Positions 1 to 8,200 of a DNA stretch of 64,000 nucleotides are shown one piece after another. The stretch lies in assembly GCF_002440635.1 (NCBI RefSeq), contig NZ_DJUW01000035.1, forward strand, positions 1 to 64,000. Reading direction: 5' to 3'. The notes under the pieces are model-generated. The model searched no databases and was not told the origin of the DNA. It saw only the letters and a list, made by a program, of their open reading frames with translations. How positions within the stretch are numbered: position 1 is the first letter of the stretch; the number at the start of each line of letters is the position of its first letter. The stretch comes from Novosphingobium sp. UBA6272. GTDB lineage: Bacteria; Pseudomonadota; Alphaproteobacteria; Sphingomonadales; Sphingomonadaceae. Both the position numbers and the translations under genes were made by a program.

Positions 1-20
1 CCAAACCGGCAGCAGGCCAC

Positions 21-413
21 ATGGCTCGCTTTTTGAATTTGCTCGCGACGGCCGCAGTCTCGTCGGTCGGCGCCAGCATGATTTTCACGGCCCCTGCTCC
101 AGCCGCTGCGCCAGACGCGGGTGAGGCGGTATTCAAGACCCAATGCGCAAGTTGCCACAGCGTGGCGGCCAGAGGAGGCCCCATAACAGGTCCTCGACTG
201 TCGGGAGTTGTCGGGCGCCGCGCTGGCACTTTGCCAGGCTTTGCCTATTCGCCAGCCATGAAAAATTCAGGGGTCACATGGACGCCAGAACAGCTCAAAC
301 GCTTTCTCGCCAACCCTGCCCAAAGCATGAGGGGAAACAGAATGCCCTATGCCGGCCTTCGTGATCCCAGGAAGCTTGACGACTTGGTGGCCTGGTTGGG
401 CAAGCAAAAATGA
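21..413 (+). CDS. Monoheme class I cytochrome c, exported
   Basis: A 130-residue periplasmic electron carrier. The first ~30 residues form a signal peptide ending in an Ala/Pro-rich stretch. The heme site CASCH covers residues 42-46 (His46 proximal ligand) and the likely axial Met is Met108 in NRMPYAGL, the usual order for small c2/c552-like cytochromes. No neighbour within the window forms an obvious operon with it; the next gene is 327 bases away. The partner oxidase or reductase is not visible. The family call is firm; its electron partners are unknown. It begins 20 bases from the window edge, so an upstream operon partner could lie outside. Confidence 0.9.
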   Translation: MARFLNLLATAAVSSVGASMIFTAPAPAAAPDAGEAVFKTQCASCHSVAARGGPITGPRLSGVVGRRAGTLPGFAYSPAMKNSGVTWTPEQLKRFLANPAQSMRGNRMPYAGLRDPRKLDDLVAWLGKQK

Positions 414-740
414 GACCGCCGACCAGTTGATCTCGGCGCCAACCAAACCACCAGCAGGCCCGCGAACCTCTGCGTGTAGTCGGCGACGTAGGAGAAATCT
501 TGTCACCAAACACGCACTACCATGTGCATTCTACGTATTGTGACGGTTCCGCGAACACTAGCAAATGGGCGCGGCTAGAAGCGACATTTGCTGGCTCACG
601 CCACTCAATTTTGCTGCTTCTGGGAATGTAATTTCGGCCGATTGGCAGAAGCTCGGTCCTATCCGGGAACTCGCAGGAGGAATGATCAACTCGCTGCATG
701 GCAATAAGCCAGCGGCTCCAGTCAAAAGGACAGATTTGCC
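414..740. other. Intergenic region with a candidate FixJ box
   Basis: I see no supported gene in these 327 bases. TACGTA lies at 532-537, and a related GACGTAG lies near 485-491. The next gene (741) starts 204 bases after the palindrome and has a ribosome-binding site AAGGAC just upstream. Confidence 0.5.
532..537. promoter_or_regulatory. TACGTA palindrome, candidate FixJ-type site
   Basis: The sequence around it is TTCTACGTATTG. It matches the core of the FixJ octamer GTAMGTAG described for Sinorhizobium. It is farther from its gene (204 bases to the start at 741) than the other six copies in the window, so it is the weakest by position. Confidence 0.45.
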
Positions 741-1091
741 ATGAAGAAGTTTTTTGCGCCCCTGCTCATCGGAGCCGCATTGCTTGCGGCAACGCCGGTC
801 ATTGCCCAAGGTGTCGATCACACTTGGTTTATGCGCGGTCATGTTGTCGCAATGGAATCGGCAGGCCCGGTTGTTTGCATCGGCAGGGCTGATGGCGCTC
901 AGCCTGGACAGGTTCTCGATGTGTACAGGGTGGAGTACCGACACAAGCACAAGTCGAACTTGCCGAGTTACAATCGCGTCAAGGTTGGATCGATCACGAT
1001 TACCGAGGTCATCGACGACCACTTCGCGCGTGCGCAGGTGACCGATGGCAAGCTCAAGAAGCACGATATCGTCGAGCTTCGCAAGGATTGA
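741..1091 (+). CDS. Small secreted protein, HTWFMRG family (copy 1)
   Basis: A 116-residue protein with a clear signal peptide (MKKFFAPLLIG, cleavage after PVIAQ). I do not recognise the family. The mature part closely matches the product of 11076-11435: both share HTWFMRG right after the signal, VVCIG-ADGA, GQ-L-VYR, a DDHFA block and an ending DIVEL. The alternation of short hydrophobic and Gly-turn segments suggests a small beta-barrel, which is inference. It has a single Cys in the mature part (VVCIG). The ribosome-binding site AAGGAC precedes the ATG. A TACGTA palindrome is 204 bases upstream, as before its paralog. Periplasmic location is likely; function unknown. Confidence 0.85.
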   Translation: MKKFFAPLLIGAALLAATPVIAQGVDHTWFMRGHVVAMESAGPVVCIGRADGAQPGQVLDVYRVEYRHKHKSNLPSYNRVKVGSITITEVIDDHFARAQVTDGKLKKHDIVELRKD

Positions 1092-1546
1092 TAAGATGGC
1101 GGGGCAGTCCTGATTGGGCGGCTCCGCCACCAGTTTTGTTGCAGCGATTGCGGCCAGTCGGCGCCGTTTCCACCGGAAAACGGAATGGCGAAGTCATCTT
1201 GGTCCTCAGCGCAGAATAATGATTGTAAGTCTAGGGCGGTTTGAACTTCATCCTCGATCAAACAAGACTACGAGACCCAATCCATCCTGGGAAAGTCGCC
1301 CGTGAGGGTCCCTGCGGGGTGGATGGCCAAGGATGTTGAGCGCAGATCCGGCGGCACTGTGCTGGCTAAGGCAATTGGGACATGCCCGATCTGCGCCGGA
1401 ACGGGTAATCCACTTGGGCCTGGTACCAATGAAGCTTCCTCGCACATTACGTATACCCGTCTAGATCGAAAGACTTCATTCCAAGTCTAGGCCATCTCGA
1501 GTGGCAACGCTTCGAAGGTCAGTCGAGAATCGAGGAATGGAGTCCT
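1092..1546. other. Intergenic region, no supported gene
   Basis: 455 bases separate two small secreted protein genes. The only clear signal is the TACGTA palindrome near its right end. A short frame at 1302-1490 encodes CPICAGTG, a zinc-knuckle-like string, but has no support as a gene. Confidence 0.5.
1448..1453. promoter_or_regulatory. TACGTA palindrome, candidate FixJ-type site
   Basis: Context ACATTACGTATACC. It lies 94 bases before the start of the small secreted protein at 1547, within the 60-100 base range seen for six of the seven copies. It is a plausible activator position relative to a promoter. Confidence 0.6.
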
Positions 1547-1843
1547 ATGATGATGCCAAAAACTGCTGTCTATCTCGCACTTTTCGGCGTTCTCGTTTCC
1601 GGGGCCGGGCTTGCCTTGGCCGACGAAATGCCGCCGGACATGAAGGCTGTCGCTGCATCAAAGCCCCAGCCCAACGCCGGTCACGACCCAGGCAGTCATG
1701 CCCGGTTGCATGGCATGACTGGTGGCGTTCGAGAAACGCGCGATCGCCGGATGCAAGGACACCGGATGGGGATGCACGCCATGCAGCATTCCGGGATGGC
1801 CCCTGAAGCCGGCAAGCCGATGCAAACCGGTCGAGGCTGCTGA
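1547..1843 (+). CDS. Small secreted Met/His-rich protein, ADE-P-K family (copy 1)
   Basis: A 98-residue protein beginning with three ATG codons; GGAG lies a few bases before the first. A signal peptide ends at LALADE. The mature N terminus ADEMPPDMK recurs in the products at 6904-7176 (ADEMPPGMK) and 16814-17266 (ADEAPADLK). The rest is low in hydrophobics and rich in Met, His, Arg and Gly (HRMGMHAMQHSGM) and ends GRGC. This composition suits Cu(I) or other soft-metal binding in the periplasm, which is inference; I know of no named family. A TACGTA palindrome lies 94 bases upstream and a strong terminator follows at 1929. Confidence 0.8.
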   Translation: MMMPKTAVYLALFGVLVSGAGLALADEMPPDMKAVAASKPQPNAGHDPGSHARLHGMTGGVRETRDRRMQGHRMGMHAMQHSGMAPEAGKPMQTGRGC

Positions 1844-1928
1844 GTCCGCAAAGCATCAAGTCCGCGGTCAGATCGCGGCAAGAGCAGTAAGCACTGGAAC
1901 AAGGCTCACGGAAAAATCTGGAGCCACA

Positions 1929-1966
1929 GGCCCGCCGCCCTTGCCCCCCGGCGGCGGGCCCTTTTC
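1929..1966 (+). terminator. Rho-independent terminator
   Basis: A perfect 11-base inverted repeat (arms 1929-1939 and 1950-1960, GGCCCGCCGCC) is followed by CTTTTCC. It is 85 bases after the stop of the small Met/His-rich protein and before the glycosyltransferase. Confidence 0.8.
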
Positions 1967-2119
1967 CAGAACGAGCCAGTCATTTCGGCACTCTGTCCTG
2001 ATGCCGCAACCCAGGCGATGTCGAGAACCACGGCACCTGCCTTTTCGCCTTCCACAGATAATCGTTGTCCCAAGCACGATCCATGATCGCCAAGACGGAG
2101 CAGAAAGCCTGAAGTAGCC

Positions 2120-4450
2120 ATGCAAAGCACCAAGACCCCTTCCGCATTGACGCAAATCGCGCTCGTTGGGACGTGCGTTCCAAGGGAATGCGGCATTGCG
2201 ACGTTCACAAGCGACTTGCGCAGTGCCCTTCTCCGGGAGGCTACCGGAATTTCCTGCAGCACTGTCGCGATCACCGATAGCGGCAGCTATCCTTATCCCA
2301 ATTTTGTTCCGTTGGAGATCGACGCAGCCCGCCCCGCCTCATATGCAGTTGCAGCCGACTTCCTGAATGTTTCAGATGTCGACGTCGTGTCGTTGCAGCA
2401 CGAATTCGGAATATTTGGCGGCGAAGCCGGAAGCCATATTCTCGAACTCTTGCGACGGCTCCGCGCGCCGGTTGTGACAACCCTTCATACCGTCCTGACG
2501 ACGCCGGACGATGCCCAACGCCGTGTCATGGATGAGATCGTCATGCGCTCGGCGCGCCTCGTGGTCATGGCTGAAAAGGGGCGGCAGATCCTGCAGGACA
2601 TCTATGATGTCCCCCCTGAGCGCATTGCCCTGGTGCCACATGGTGCACCGGATCGGGCTTTCGTCGATCCCGCGATGGCCAAGCACGATCTCCGGCTTGC
2701 GGATCGAACCTTGCTCATGACATTCGGCCTGCTCGGGCCTGGCAAGGGTATCGAGTCGGCAATAAGGGCAATGCCCGATCTGGTCCGGCAGCATCCCAAC
2801 ATTCTCTATTTCGTCGTCGGCGCGACGCACCCAACGCTCCGGCATCACGAAGGCGAGCGTTACCGTGAAGGTCTCGTCGCGCTTGCCCATGAACTGGGCG
2901 TCGCCGAACATGTTCGCTTCATCGACCGGTTTCTTGCGCTCGAGGACCTGCTTCAATATCTTTCTGCTTGCGACATCTACCTCTCGCCATATCCAAACGA
3001 GGCCCAGATCGCATCGGGAACGCTCGCCTACGCCGTTTCCCTTGGCAAAGCAGTTGTCTCGACGCCCTTCTGGTATGCCCAGGAGCTTCTTGCCGATAAG
3101 TGCGGACTGCTTGTGCCGTTCGGCGCACCGGACAAGTTGGCGGGGGCGGTCAGCGAGTTGATAACCAATGACCCTCTGCGCAGCGAGGTTCGAACGAACG
3201 CCTATGCTCGAGGCCGGGGGATGACCTGGTCGAACGTGGCGCACCAGTACCTTCGGGTTTTCTCCGAAGTGAGGTTGGAACGGCCACGTTCGAGTGCTGA
3301 GATTGTCCCGCTGGTCCCCTTCGGATCGAAGGACCGGGAGCTTCCTCCGCTGGCTATGGCGCGGATTGCAGAGCTGACCGACACGGTTGGTGTCATGCAG
3401 CATGCCCAATTCTCCGTCCCCGATCGCAAACACGGCTATTGCCTTGACGACAATGCCCGTGCGCTGCTGCTCATGACCGAGATCGCGCGGCTTCGCCCGC
3501 TTTCGCCCGAGGAAAAGCGCCATACGCTCGCATACGCTGCGTTTGTCGAGCACGCTTGGTCCTCCGCCCAAGGACGGGTCCATAATTTCATGGGGTTCAA
3601 TCGCGAGTGGCTCGATCCACCTGGCGCCGATGATGCGCATGGCCGAGCGGTATGGGCCCTCGGCACGCTTGCCCACTGCAAGGAGTTGGGTCATCTCGCT
3701 GACTGGGCGGCTGCGCGGTTGCTGGAGTTCGCGCCGCCCTTGACCGAACTCATCTCACCGCGCGCCTGGGCCTATGGTCTTCTGGGGATCGATAGATTCC
3801 TAGCCCGGTTCCCCGGCCACCTCGGCTTCGAACGTTTGAGAAGCGAGCTTTGTGATCGGCTCCACCGACGCTGGCTCGATACGGCAGCACCGGGCTGGAA
3901 CTGGTTCGAGGATCGGCTCGGCTACGACAACGCAAGGCTTTGTGAAGCCCTGCTGGTGAGTGGCCATGCACAGTCCAATTCCGAACAGGTAAGAGCAGGG
4001 TTGGAAACGCTTCGATGGCTGTCGAAGCACCAGACTGCCGATGCCGGACATTTCCGGCCGGTCGGGACCGACACTTTCGGAGTCGACCGCCTCTATCCAC
4101 AACCGTTTGACCAGCAGCCGTTGGAGGCTTCCGCGACCGTCAATGCATGCCTTGCCGCCGCCAGCATTACCGCCGATCTTTCGTGGCGGCAGGAAGCGCG
4201 GCGCGCTTTCGATTGGTTTACCGGAGACAACGATCTGCACATCGCTGTCGCGGAAAGTGACACCGGCGCATGCTTTGACGGCCTTCACCCCGACCGGCGC
4301 AATGCGAATCAGGGCGCTGAATCGACCCTGTCCTATCTCTCCGCGCTGACGGCCATGCTGCTCGTCGAGGAACAGCAAAGCCTTTCGCTGCAGAGCGCAG
4401 ATGTCTCGCAATGCACGAGTTCGCCAAGGCTTGGTGCAAGGTCTGCATGA
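2120..4450 (+). CDS. GT4-family glycosyltransferase with C-terminal alpha/alpha-toroid domain
   Basis: A 776-residue two-domain enzyme. Residues 1-390 form a GT-B glycosyltransferase of family 4: N-terminal VGTCVPRECGIATFT loop, HEFGIFGG (His94), FGLLGPGKG at 202-210 and the nucleotide-sugar motif PNEAQIASGTLAYA at 292-305. Residues ~400-776 look like a helical alpha/alpha toroid with repeated Trp/Asp/Asn motifs (DDNARALLL, GYDNARLCEALL, NANQGAESTLSYLSAL). It is followed 89 bases later by a GH130-family gene; this pair occurs together in other bacteria and points to synthesis or turnover of a mannose-containing glycan. Cytoplasmic; no signal or membrane segment. Donor and acceptor are not evident. 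Confidence 0.85.
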   Translation: MQSTKTPSALTQIALVGTCVPRECGIATFTSDLRSALLREATGISCSTVAITDSGSYPYPNFVPLEIDAARPASYAVAADFLNVSDVDVVSLQHEFGIFGGEAGSHILELLRRLRAPVVTTLHTVLTTPDDAQRRVMDEIVMRSARLVVMAEKGRQILQDIYDVPPERIALVPHGAPDRAFVDPAMAKHDLRLADRTLLMTFGLLGPGKGIESAIRAMPDLVRQHPNILYFVVGATHPTLRHHEGERYREGLVALAHELGVAEHVRFIDRFLALEDLLQYLSACDIYLSPYPNEAQIASGTLAYAVSLGKAVVSTPFWYAQELLADKCGLLVPFGAPDKLAGAVSELITNDPLRSEVRTNAYARGRGMTWSNVAHQYLRVFSEVRLERPRSSAEIVPLVPFGSKDRELPPLAMARIAELTDTVGVMQHAQFSVPDRKHGYCLDDNARALLLMTEIARLRPLSPEEKRHTLAYAAFVEHAWSSAQGRVHNFMGFNREWLDPPGADDAHGRAVWALGTLAHCKELGHLADWAAARLLEFAPPLTELISPRAWAYGLLGIDRFLARFPGHLGFERLRSELCDRLHRRWLDTAAPGWNWFEDRLGYDNARLCEALLVSGHAQSNSEQVRAGLETLRWLSKHQTADAGHFRPVGTDTFGVDRLYPQPFDQQPLEASATVNACLAAASITADLSWRQEARRAFDWFTGDNDLHIAVAESDTGACFDGLHPDRRNANQGAESTLSYLSALTAMLLVEEQQSLSLQSADVSQCTSSPRLGARSA

Positions 4451-4539
4451 TTGGCGAGGCAACGCCGACCTTTGAGGCCTGGGACCAAGTGCGCCATGTG
4501 TCGCGATATTGATTTGGCTTTTTTCGTCAGGAGGGCAAA

Positions 4540-5838
4540 GTGTCAAAGGCCGAATTTGTAACCCGCTTGCCTGTCATCCTTCGGCCCGATCCCGCTCGAA
4601 TGGTGATCCGGCCTTACACCCCTTCGGATCCGCAGAGATTTGAAGTCGCCGACCATTCGCGCGCGCAGCGCATCGCCGACCGCGTACTCGCACTCGACGA
4701 ATTATCGCTCCAGGACGAGCTGCAACGACTCCTGCTCGCCTTTTCAAGTCGCCATCGCGACGTAGAAATGGTCTTTCTACGCAGGTTCGAAGAGGTCAAC
4801 GGGCTGATGATCTGTCCGTGCAAGGTAAGCCGTGACCGCGCGCTTCTGATCGGCTCCTATTTCTGCAACGAATACACCTATGAGGCGGCGGCATTGTTCA
4901 ACCCGAGCATTGTACCCCACCCGAACCAATCGGGTGTACCGGCGGACTCCACTCGCTTCGTTCTCTCATTGCGGGGAGTTGGTGAGGGGCACATTTCCTC
5001 GGTGACATTTCGCACAGGCGTGTGCAATTCCGCCGGAGCGGTCTCGATCGACCCGCCAAGTCCGAGACCAATTGTGCTGCAGACCGAGATCATCGATTGC
5101 GACGGCACGTCAGAAGCAGGCGTCCGGATGTTCTGCGACGGGAGCCATGATCTATCGGAGATAGTCATCTTCCCAACGACGCCCAGCCAGCGCAATGGAA
5201 TAGAGGATGTGCGGCTCGTTCGTTTTCAGGAGGAGAACGGGACGGTCACCTACTTCGGAACCTATACCGCCTTCAGTGGTCAAGCCATTCGCCAGGAGCT
5301 CTTCCGGACACCGGATTTCCGAACCTTCGATCTGCTGCCGCTTCGTGGCGACGCGACCGATAGCAAAGGCATGGCCCTTTTTCCGCGGCGCATCGACGGG
5401 AAATTCGCCATGATCGGCCGGCAGGACAACGAGAATATCTGGCTCCTGGTCTCGGACGACGTTTATGAATGGAACGGTGGAGTCAAAATCGTGCGGCCGC
5501 GCTGGCCCTGGGAATTCGTCCAGATCGGCAATTGCGGCTCGCCGATCGAAATCGACGAGGGCTGGCTGCTCATTACCCACGGTGTCGGATCGGCGCGCAA
5601 TTACTGTATTGGCGCCTGCCTCCTCGACCGAAACGATCCTTCCAAATTGCTCGGCCGCGTCACGCAGCCCTTGTTGCGGCCAGACGCAGACGAACGGGAC
5701 GGGTACGTTCCCAATGTGATGTACAGCTGTGGTGCGATGGTTCACGGGAGAACCTTGGTGATGCCTTATGCTGTTGCCGACAGTTACACTCGTTTTGCCA
5801 CCATGTCGGTGGATCGGCTGCTTGCAGTAATGGCATAA
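4540..5838 (+). CDS. GH130-family glycoside phosphorylase/hydrolase
   Basis: A 432-residue protein with the five-bladed beta-propeller motifs of GH130: FNPSIVPHPNQS, GIEDVRLVRF (the region holding the catalytic Asp in the family), KGMALFPRRIDGKFAMIGR, GNCGSPIEI-GWLLITHGVG and MPYAVADS near the C terminus. Known GH130 members phosphorolyse or hydrolyse beta-mannosides. The GTG start is chosen because AGGAGGG sits at 4529-4535, five bases upstream. It probably forms an operon with the GT4 gene before it. No signal peptide, so cytoplasmic. Phosphorylase versus hydrolase cannot be settled by eye. Confidence 0.85.
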   Translation: MSKAEFVTRLPVILRPDPARMVIRPYTPSDPQRFEVADHSRAQRIADRVLALDELSLQDELQRLLLAFSSRHRDVEMVFLRRFEEVNGLMICPCKVSRDRALLIGSYFCNEYTYEAAALFNPSIVPHPNQSGVPADSTRFVLSLRGVGEGHISSVTFRTGVCNSAGAVSIDPPSPRPIVLQTEIIDCDGTSEAGVRMFCDGSHDLSEIVIFPTTPSQRNGIEDVRLVRFQEENGTVTYFGTYTAFSGQAIRQELFRTPDFRTFDLLPLRGDATDSKGMALFPRRIDGKFAMIGRQDNENIWLLVSDDVYEWNGGVKIVRPRWPWEFVQIGNCGSPIEIDEGWLLITHGVGSARNYCIGACLLDRNDPSKLLGRVTQPLLRPDADERDGYVPNVMYSCGAMVHGRTLVMPYAVADSYTRFATMSVDRLLAVMA

Positions 5839-6228
5839 GCGTGCCGCGATATGAGGCAGGAGGCCGAGCCAGTTGACAATGAACTCTCTTGCTCGTCCAT
5901 TGGTCCCCAAAAGGCATATCCGCAAAAGGAGCACCCTGAACGGTGAACCGATTTGCCGTGCGGATTTTCTATGCGGCCCCTGCTTGGAGCGCCCGGTTGG
6001 ATAGTGTCTGCGCCAAATATCGCCGCTTTCGATGAACTGCGGGCAAATGGAGCGCAAGATGGGCTTGAGCACTCGTCGCGACCAGGATGAGATGAAGGGC
6101 TGCGGCGTGAATCCCGTCAACTCATCGCACCGGGGCTGCATGGAAATCCTGAATTGGGCGCGTTGAAAACAACAGGGGCGGCGCGGGAGCACTTGGTATT
6201 CGATGAGGAACCCTGCCGCAGTGACCAG
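5839..6228. other. Intergenic region, nothing recognised
   Basis: 390 bases between the convergent GH130 and SRPBCC genes. A long open frame antisense to GH130 runs into it but has no family resemblance. I see no RNA gene, repeat or terminator with a T tract. Confidence 0.5.
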
Positions 6229-6789
6229 TCAATCGGCAAACCCGAGTGCCGCGTCGTTCGCCATCCTTTTGACGCACCAGCGCGCATAGAAGCGCGCCGC
6301 AATCAGACCCACCAAGCGCCAGGGCCAAGCCGGCAGATCGTATTCGATGAAGACCCTGAGTCGCGAGCCAATGCCCTCAGGGGCTATGTCGAACCCCATT
6401 CGATAGGCGCCGATCACCAGCAACCGCGGGGTTCCCTCGGTTTGCCAGACCTTGCGGCGAGGAGGATCCCGCTCGATGATGGTCTCGCTCATCTCTAACG
6501 CTAGGCCGAGTACTTTGCCACTCATCCCGATCCTTGAGCCAAGCATCCGTCCTCGGCCATTATCGAACCTAAAGCTCATCGAACTGCCAGCCATCACCGC
6601 CGAGGACTGCATCATGTGCGACGCCAGTCGTTCGTGATCGTCGAGGTGTTCGAACAGCGCCATAGGGTCGGCGTTAACATCGACACTGACAGCTTTTCTG
6701 TGCCGGTATGCCCGCTGTCGCCATGGATCGGGTTGCCTGGAACCGGGCAGAGCCCGGCCGTTGCCCTTTTCAATCTTGCAGCACTCCAT
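6229..6789 (-). CDS. SRPBCC (START/polyketide-cyclase fold) family protein
   Basis: A 186-residue cytoplasmic protein. Features of the fold are an N-terminal strand (KAVSVDVNADPMALFEHLDDHERLASHM), a Gly-rich middle and a long C-terminal helix ending in RWCVKRMANDAA. Such proteins bind hydrophobic ligands; no ligand can be named. The ATG at 6789 is preceded by AGGAAG. Its minus-strand upstream neighbour, 114 bases away, is the small Met/Pro-rich secreted protein gene, so the two may share a transcript from the TACGTA-containing promoter. Confidence 0.7.
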   Translation of the reverse strand: MECCKIEKGNGRALPGSRQPDPWRQRAYRHRKAVSVDVNADPMALFEHLDDHERLASHMMQSSAVMAGSSMSFRFDNGRGRMLGSRIGMSGKVLGLALEMSETIIERDPPRRKVWQTEGTPRLLVIGAYRMGFDIAPEGIGSRLRVFIEYDLPAWPWRLVGLIAARFYARWCVKRMANDAALGFAD

Positions 6790-6903
6790 GGCGACTTCCT
6801 AACTCATCGCAGCAAACAGGCTGGCGCGAGAGGGTTTGAGGCACCATCCGTAAACGCCACACTTGCCGGAGCAACGAATTGCAGCTGCACGCCTCCTGGG
6901 GCT

Positions 6904-7176
6904 TCAGCAGCAGCCGCCGGATTTCATCGGCATCGCGGTCGGCGATGGCGACGGTGACGGCGTTGATGCAGGCGGGGGGGGCATCTTGTGCGCAGCCGGT
7001 TTGTGCGTGGAGCGTTGCCGATGAGGAGCCGGGTGCTTTGGCTTCGGCTTAGGTTTCACCTTCTGTTTTGGAGCGGGCATATCTTTCATGCCGGGTGGCA
7101 TCTCATCTGCCATAGCTGGGCTGATGCCCGTTGCCAGGAGCCCAATCGCTGCAATGATTATTGATGTCTTGCGCAT
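6904..7176 (-). CDS. Small secreted Lys/Pro/Met-rich protein, ADE-P-K family (copy 2)
   Basis: A 90-residue protein with a signal peptide ending SPAMA and mature start DEMPPGMKDMPAPK, matching the products at 1547 and 16814. The middle is a Lys/Pro/His ladder (KPKPKPKHPAPHRQRS), followed by a Pro/Ser stretch and the ending MPMKSGGCC. The Met, His and terminal Cys pair suggest metal binding (inference). AAAGGAAAG precedes the ATG. A TACGTA palindrome lies 78 bases upstream. No named family is known to me. Confidence 0.8.
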   Translation of the reverse strand: MRKTSIIIAAIGLLATGISPAMADEMPPGMKDMPAPKQKVKPKPKPKHPAPHRQRSTHKPAAHKMPPPPASTPSPSPSPTAMPMKSGGCC

Positions 7177-7253
7177 TCGGTCTTTCCTTTTTCTGACTGC
7201 CGCTGCTCGGCCAATCTCGCCTTCCTGATGACGACGGCAATCGGCCGACGGAA

Positions 7254-7259
7254 TACGTA
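7254..7259. promoter_or_regulatory. TACGTA palindrome, candidate FixJ-type site
   Basis: On the minus strand it reads ATCTACGTATTCC. It lies 78 bases before the start of the small secreted protein at 7176 (minus). Confidence 0.6.
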
Positions 7260-7387
7260 GATTGCGAAATGGCGCCTCGTCTTGTGTGCTTCTGCAGTCA
7301 CGATCAGCCTTCAGCCGCTACAGGGTTCAGCGGCAATCGGCAGTCAGAATGGTCGCAAGTCCGCAATACGATCGAGCGAGGCCAAAC

Positions 7388-8200
7388 TCAGTCGGAGGCG
7401 ACCGGAACGAGGCCTTGGGCAAGGAGATACTGCCAAAGATCGTCCGAAGTATCGGCATACGAGAACAAGTCGCGATCAGCGCTGTCGATCATGCCGGTCT
7501 CGCAAAAGACATCGAGGTTGATCGCCTTTTGCCAGTAGGTCCGGTCGAACAGCACAATGGGCACCTTTGGCGCTTTCCCGGTTTGCCGAAGCGTCAGGAT
7601 CTCGAACATCTCGTCCATGGTCCCGAAGCCGCCCGGAAATACGACCAGGGCGCTGGCTCGCATCGCAAGGTGCATCTTGCGAATTGCAAAGTAGTGAAAC
7701 CGGAATGTCAGCTCAGGGGTTGTGTACGGGTTGGGCACCTGCTCGCGCGGGAGCGTAATGTTGAACCCGATCGTCGGCGCACAGACATCGTGAGCGCCGC
7801 GATTGGCTGCTTCCATGATCCCTGGGCCTCCTCCGGTAGCAATGACGTTCACCCGTTCGCCACCGTTGCTTGAAAGAGCGCCACCTTGTTCGGATGCCAA
7901 TCTGCCGAACTTGCGTGCCTCATCATACCAGAAGCCGCCCCGTCCCGTTTGTCCGGCCCGAACACGCGCACTGCCAAAGACCACAATGGTCGACATGACG
8001 CCCCAATTGCGCAGGGCTTCCTCGACTTTTTCGTACTCGAGCAGGAAGCGCACACCGCGCATCGAATCCCCGAGGATGAAATCCTGATCCAGCGCCGCCA
8101 ACCTGTAGGAGGGCAAATCCGCCGCCCGCGAATTCGGGAAGCAATGCTCGCACGGATGCGGGGCCAAGGCGCTGCAATAAGGCTCGTCATCGGCCGTCAT
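7388..8200 (-). CDS. LOG-family Rossmann-fold protein (TIGR00730 type)
   Basis: A 270-residue protein with the two hallmark motifs of the lysine-decarboxylase-like/LOG family: GGGPGIMEAAN at residues 123-133 and PGGFGTMDE at 189-197. Family members with these motifs act as nucleotide 5'-monophosphate phosphoribohydrolases. Its start overlaps the stop of the 6-phosphogluconate dehydrogenase gene (8197-8200), so the two are translationally coupled and probably driven by the promoter around 9230-9400, which holds a TACGTA palindrome. It has a ~60-residue N-terminal extension with Cys8, Cys17 and Cys20. The role in this operon is unclear; a link to nucleotide turnover under low oxygen is inference. 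Confidence 0.85.
   Translation of the reverse strand: MTADDEPYCSALAPHPCEHCFPNSRAADLPSYRLAALDQDFILGDSMRGVRFLLEYEKVEEALRNWGVMSTIVVFGSARVRAGQTGRGGFWYDEARKFGRLASEQGGALSSNGGERVNVIATGGGPGIMEAANRGAHDVCAPTIGFNITLPREQVPNPYTTPELTFRFHYFAIRKMHLAMRASALVVFPGGFGTMDEMFEILTLRQTGKAPKVPIVLFDRTYWQKAINLDVFCETGMIDSADRDLFSYADTSDDLWQYLLAQGLVPVASD

Noticed and set aside
484..492. GACGTAG near the first FixJ-type site
   Set aside because: Partial match only; not symmetric, so not counted with the seven palindromes.
1302..1490. Short frame with CPICAGTG, like a zinc-knuckle
   Set aside because: No ribosome-binding site, no other feature; likely a chance motif.
2372..3694. Minus-strand frame of 440 codons antisense to the glycosyltransferase
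   Set aside because: Low-complexity translation with no family; the plus strand has clear GT4 motifs.
5152..6192. Minus-strand frame of 346 codons antisense to GH130 and into the intergenic gap
   Set aside because: No motifs; Arg/Pro-rich shadow composition.
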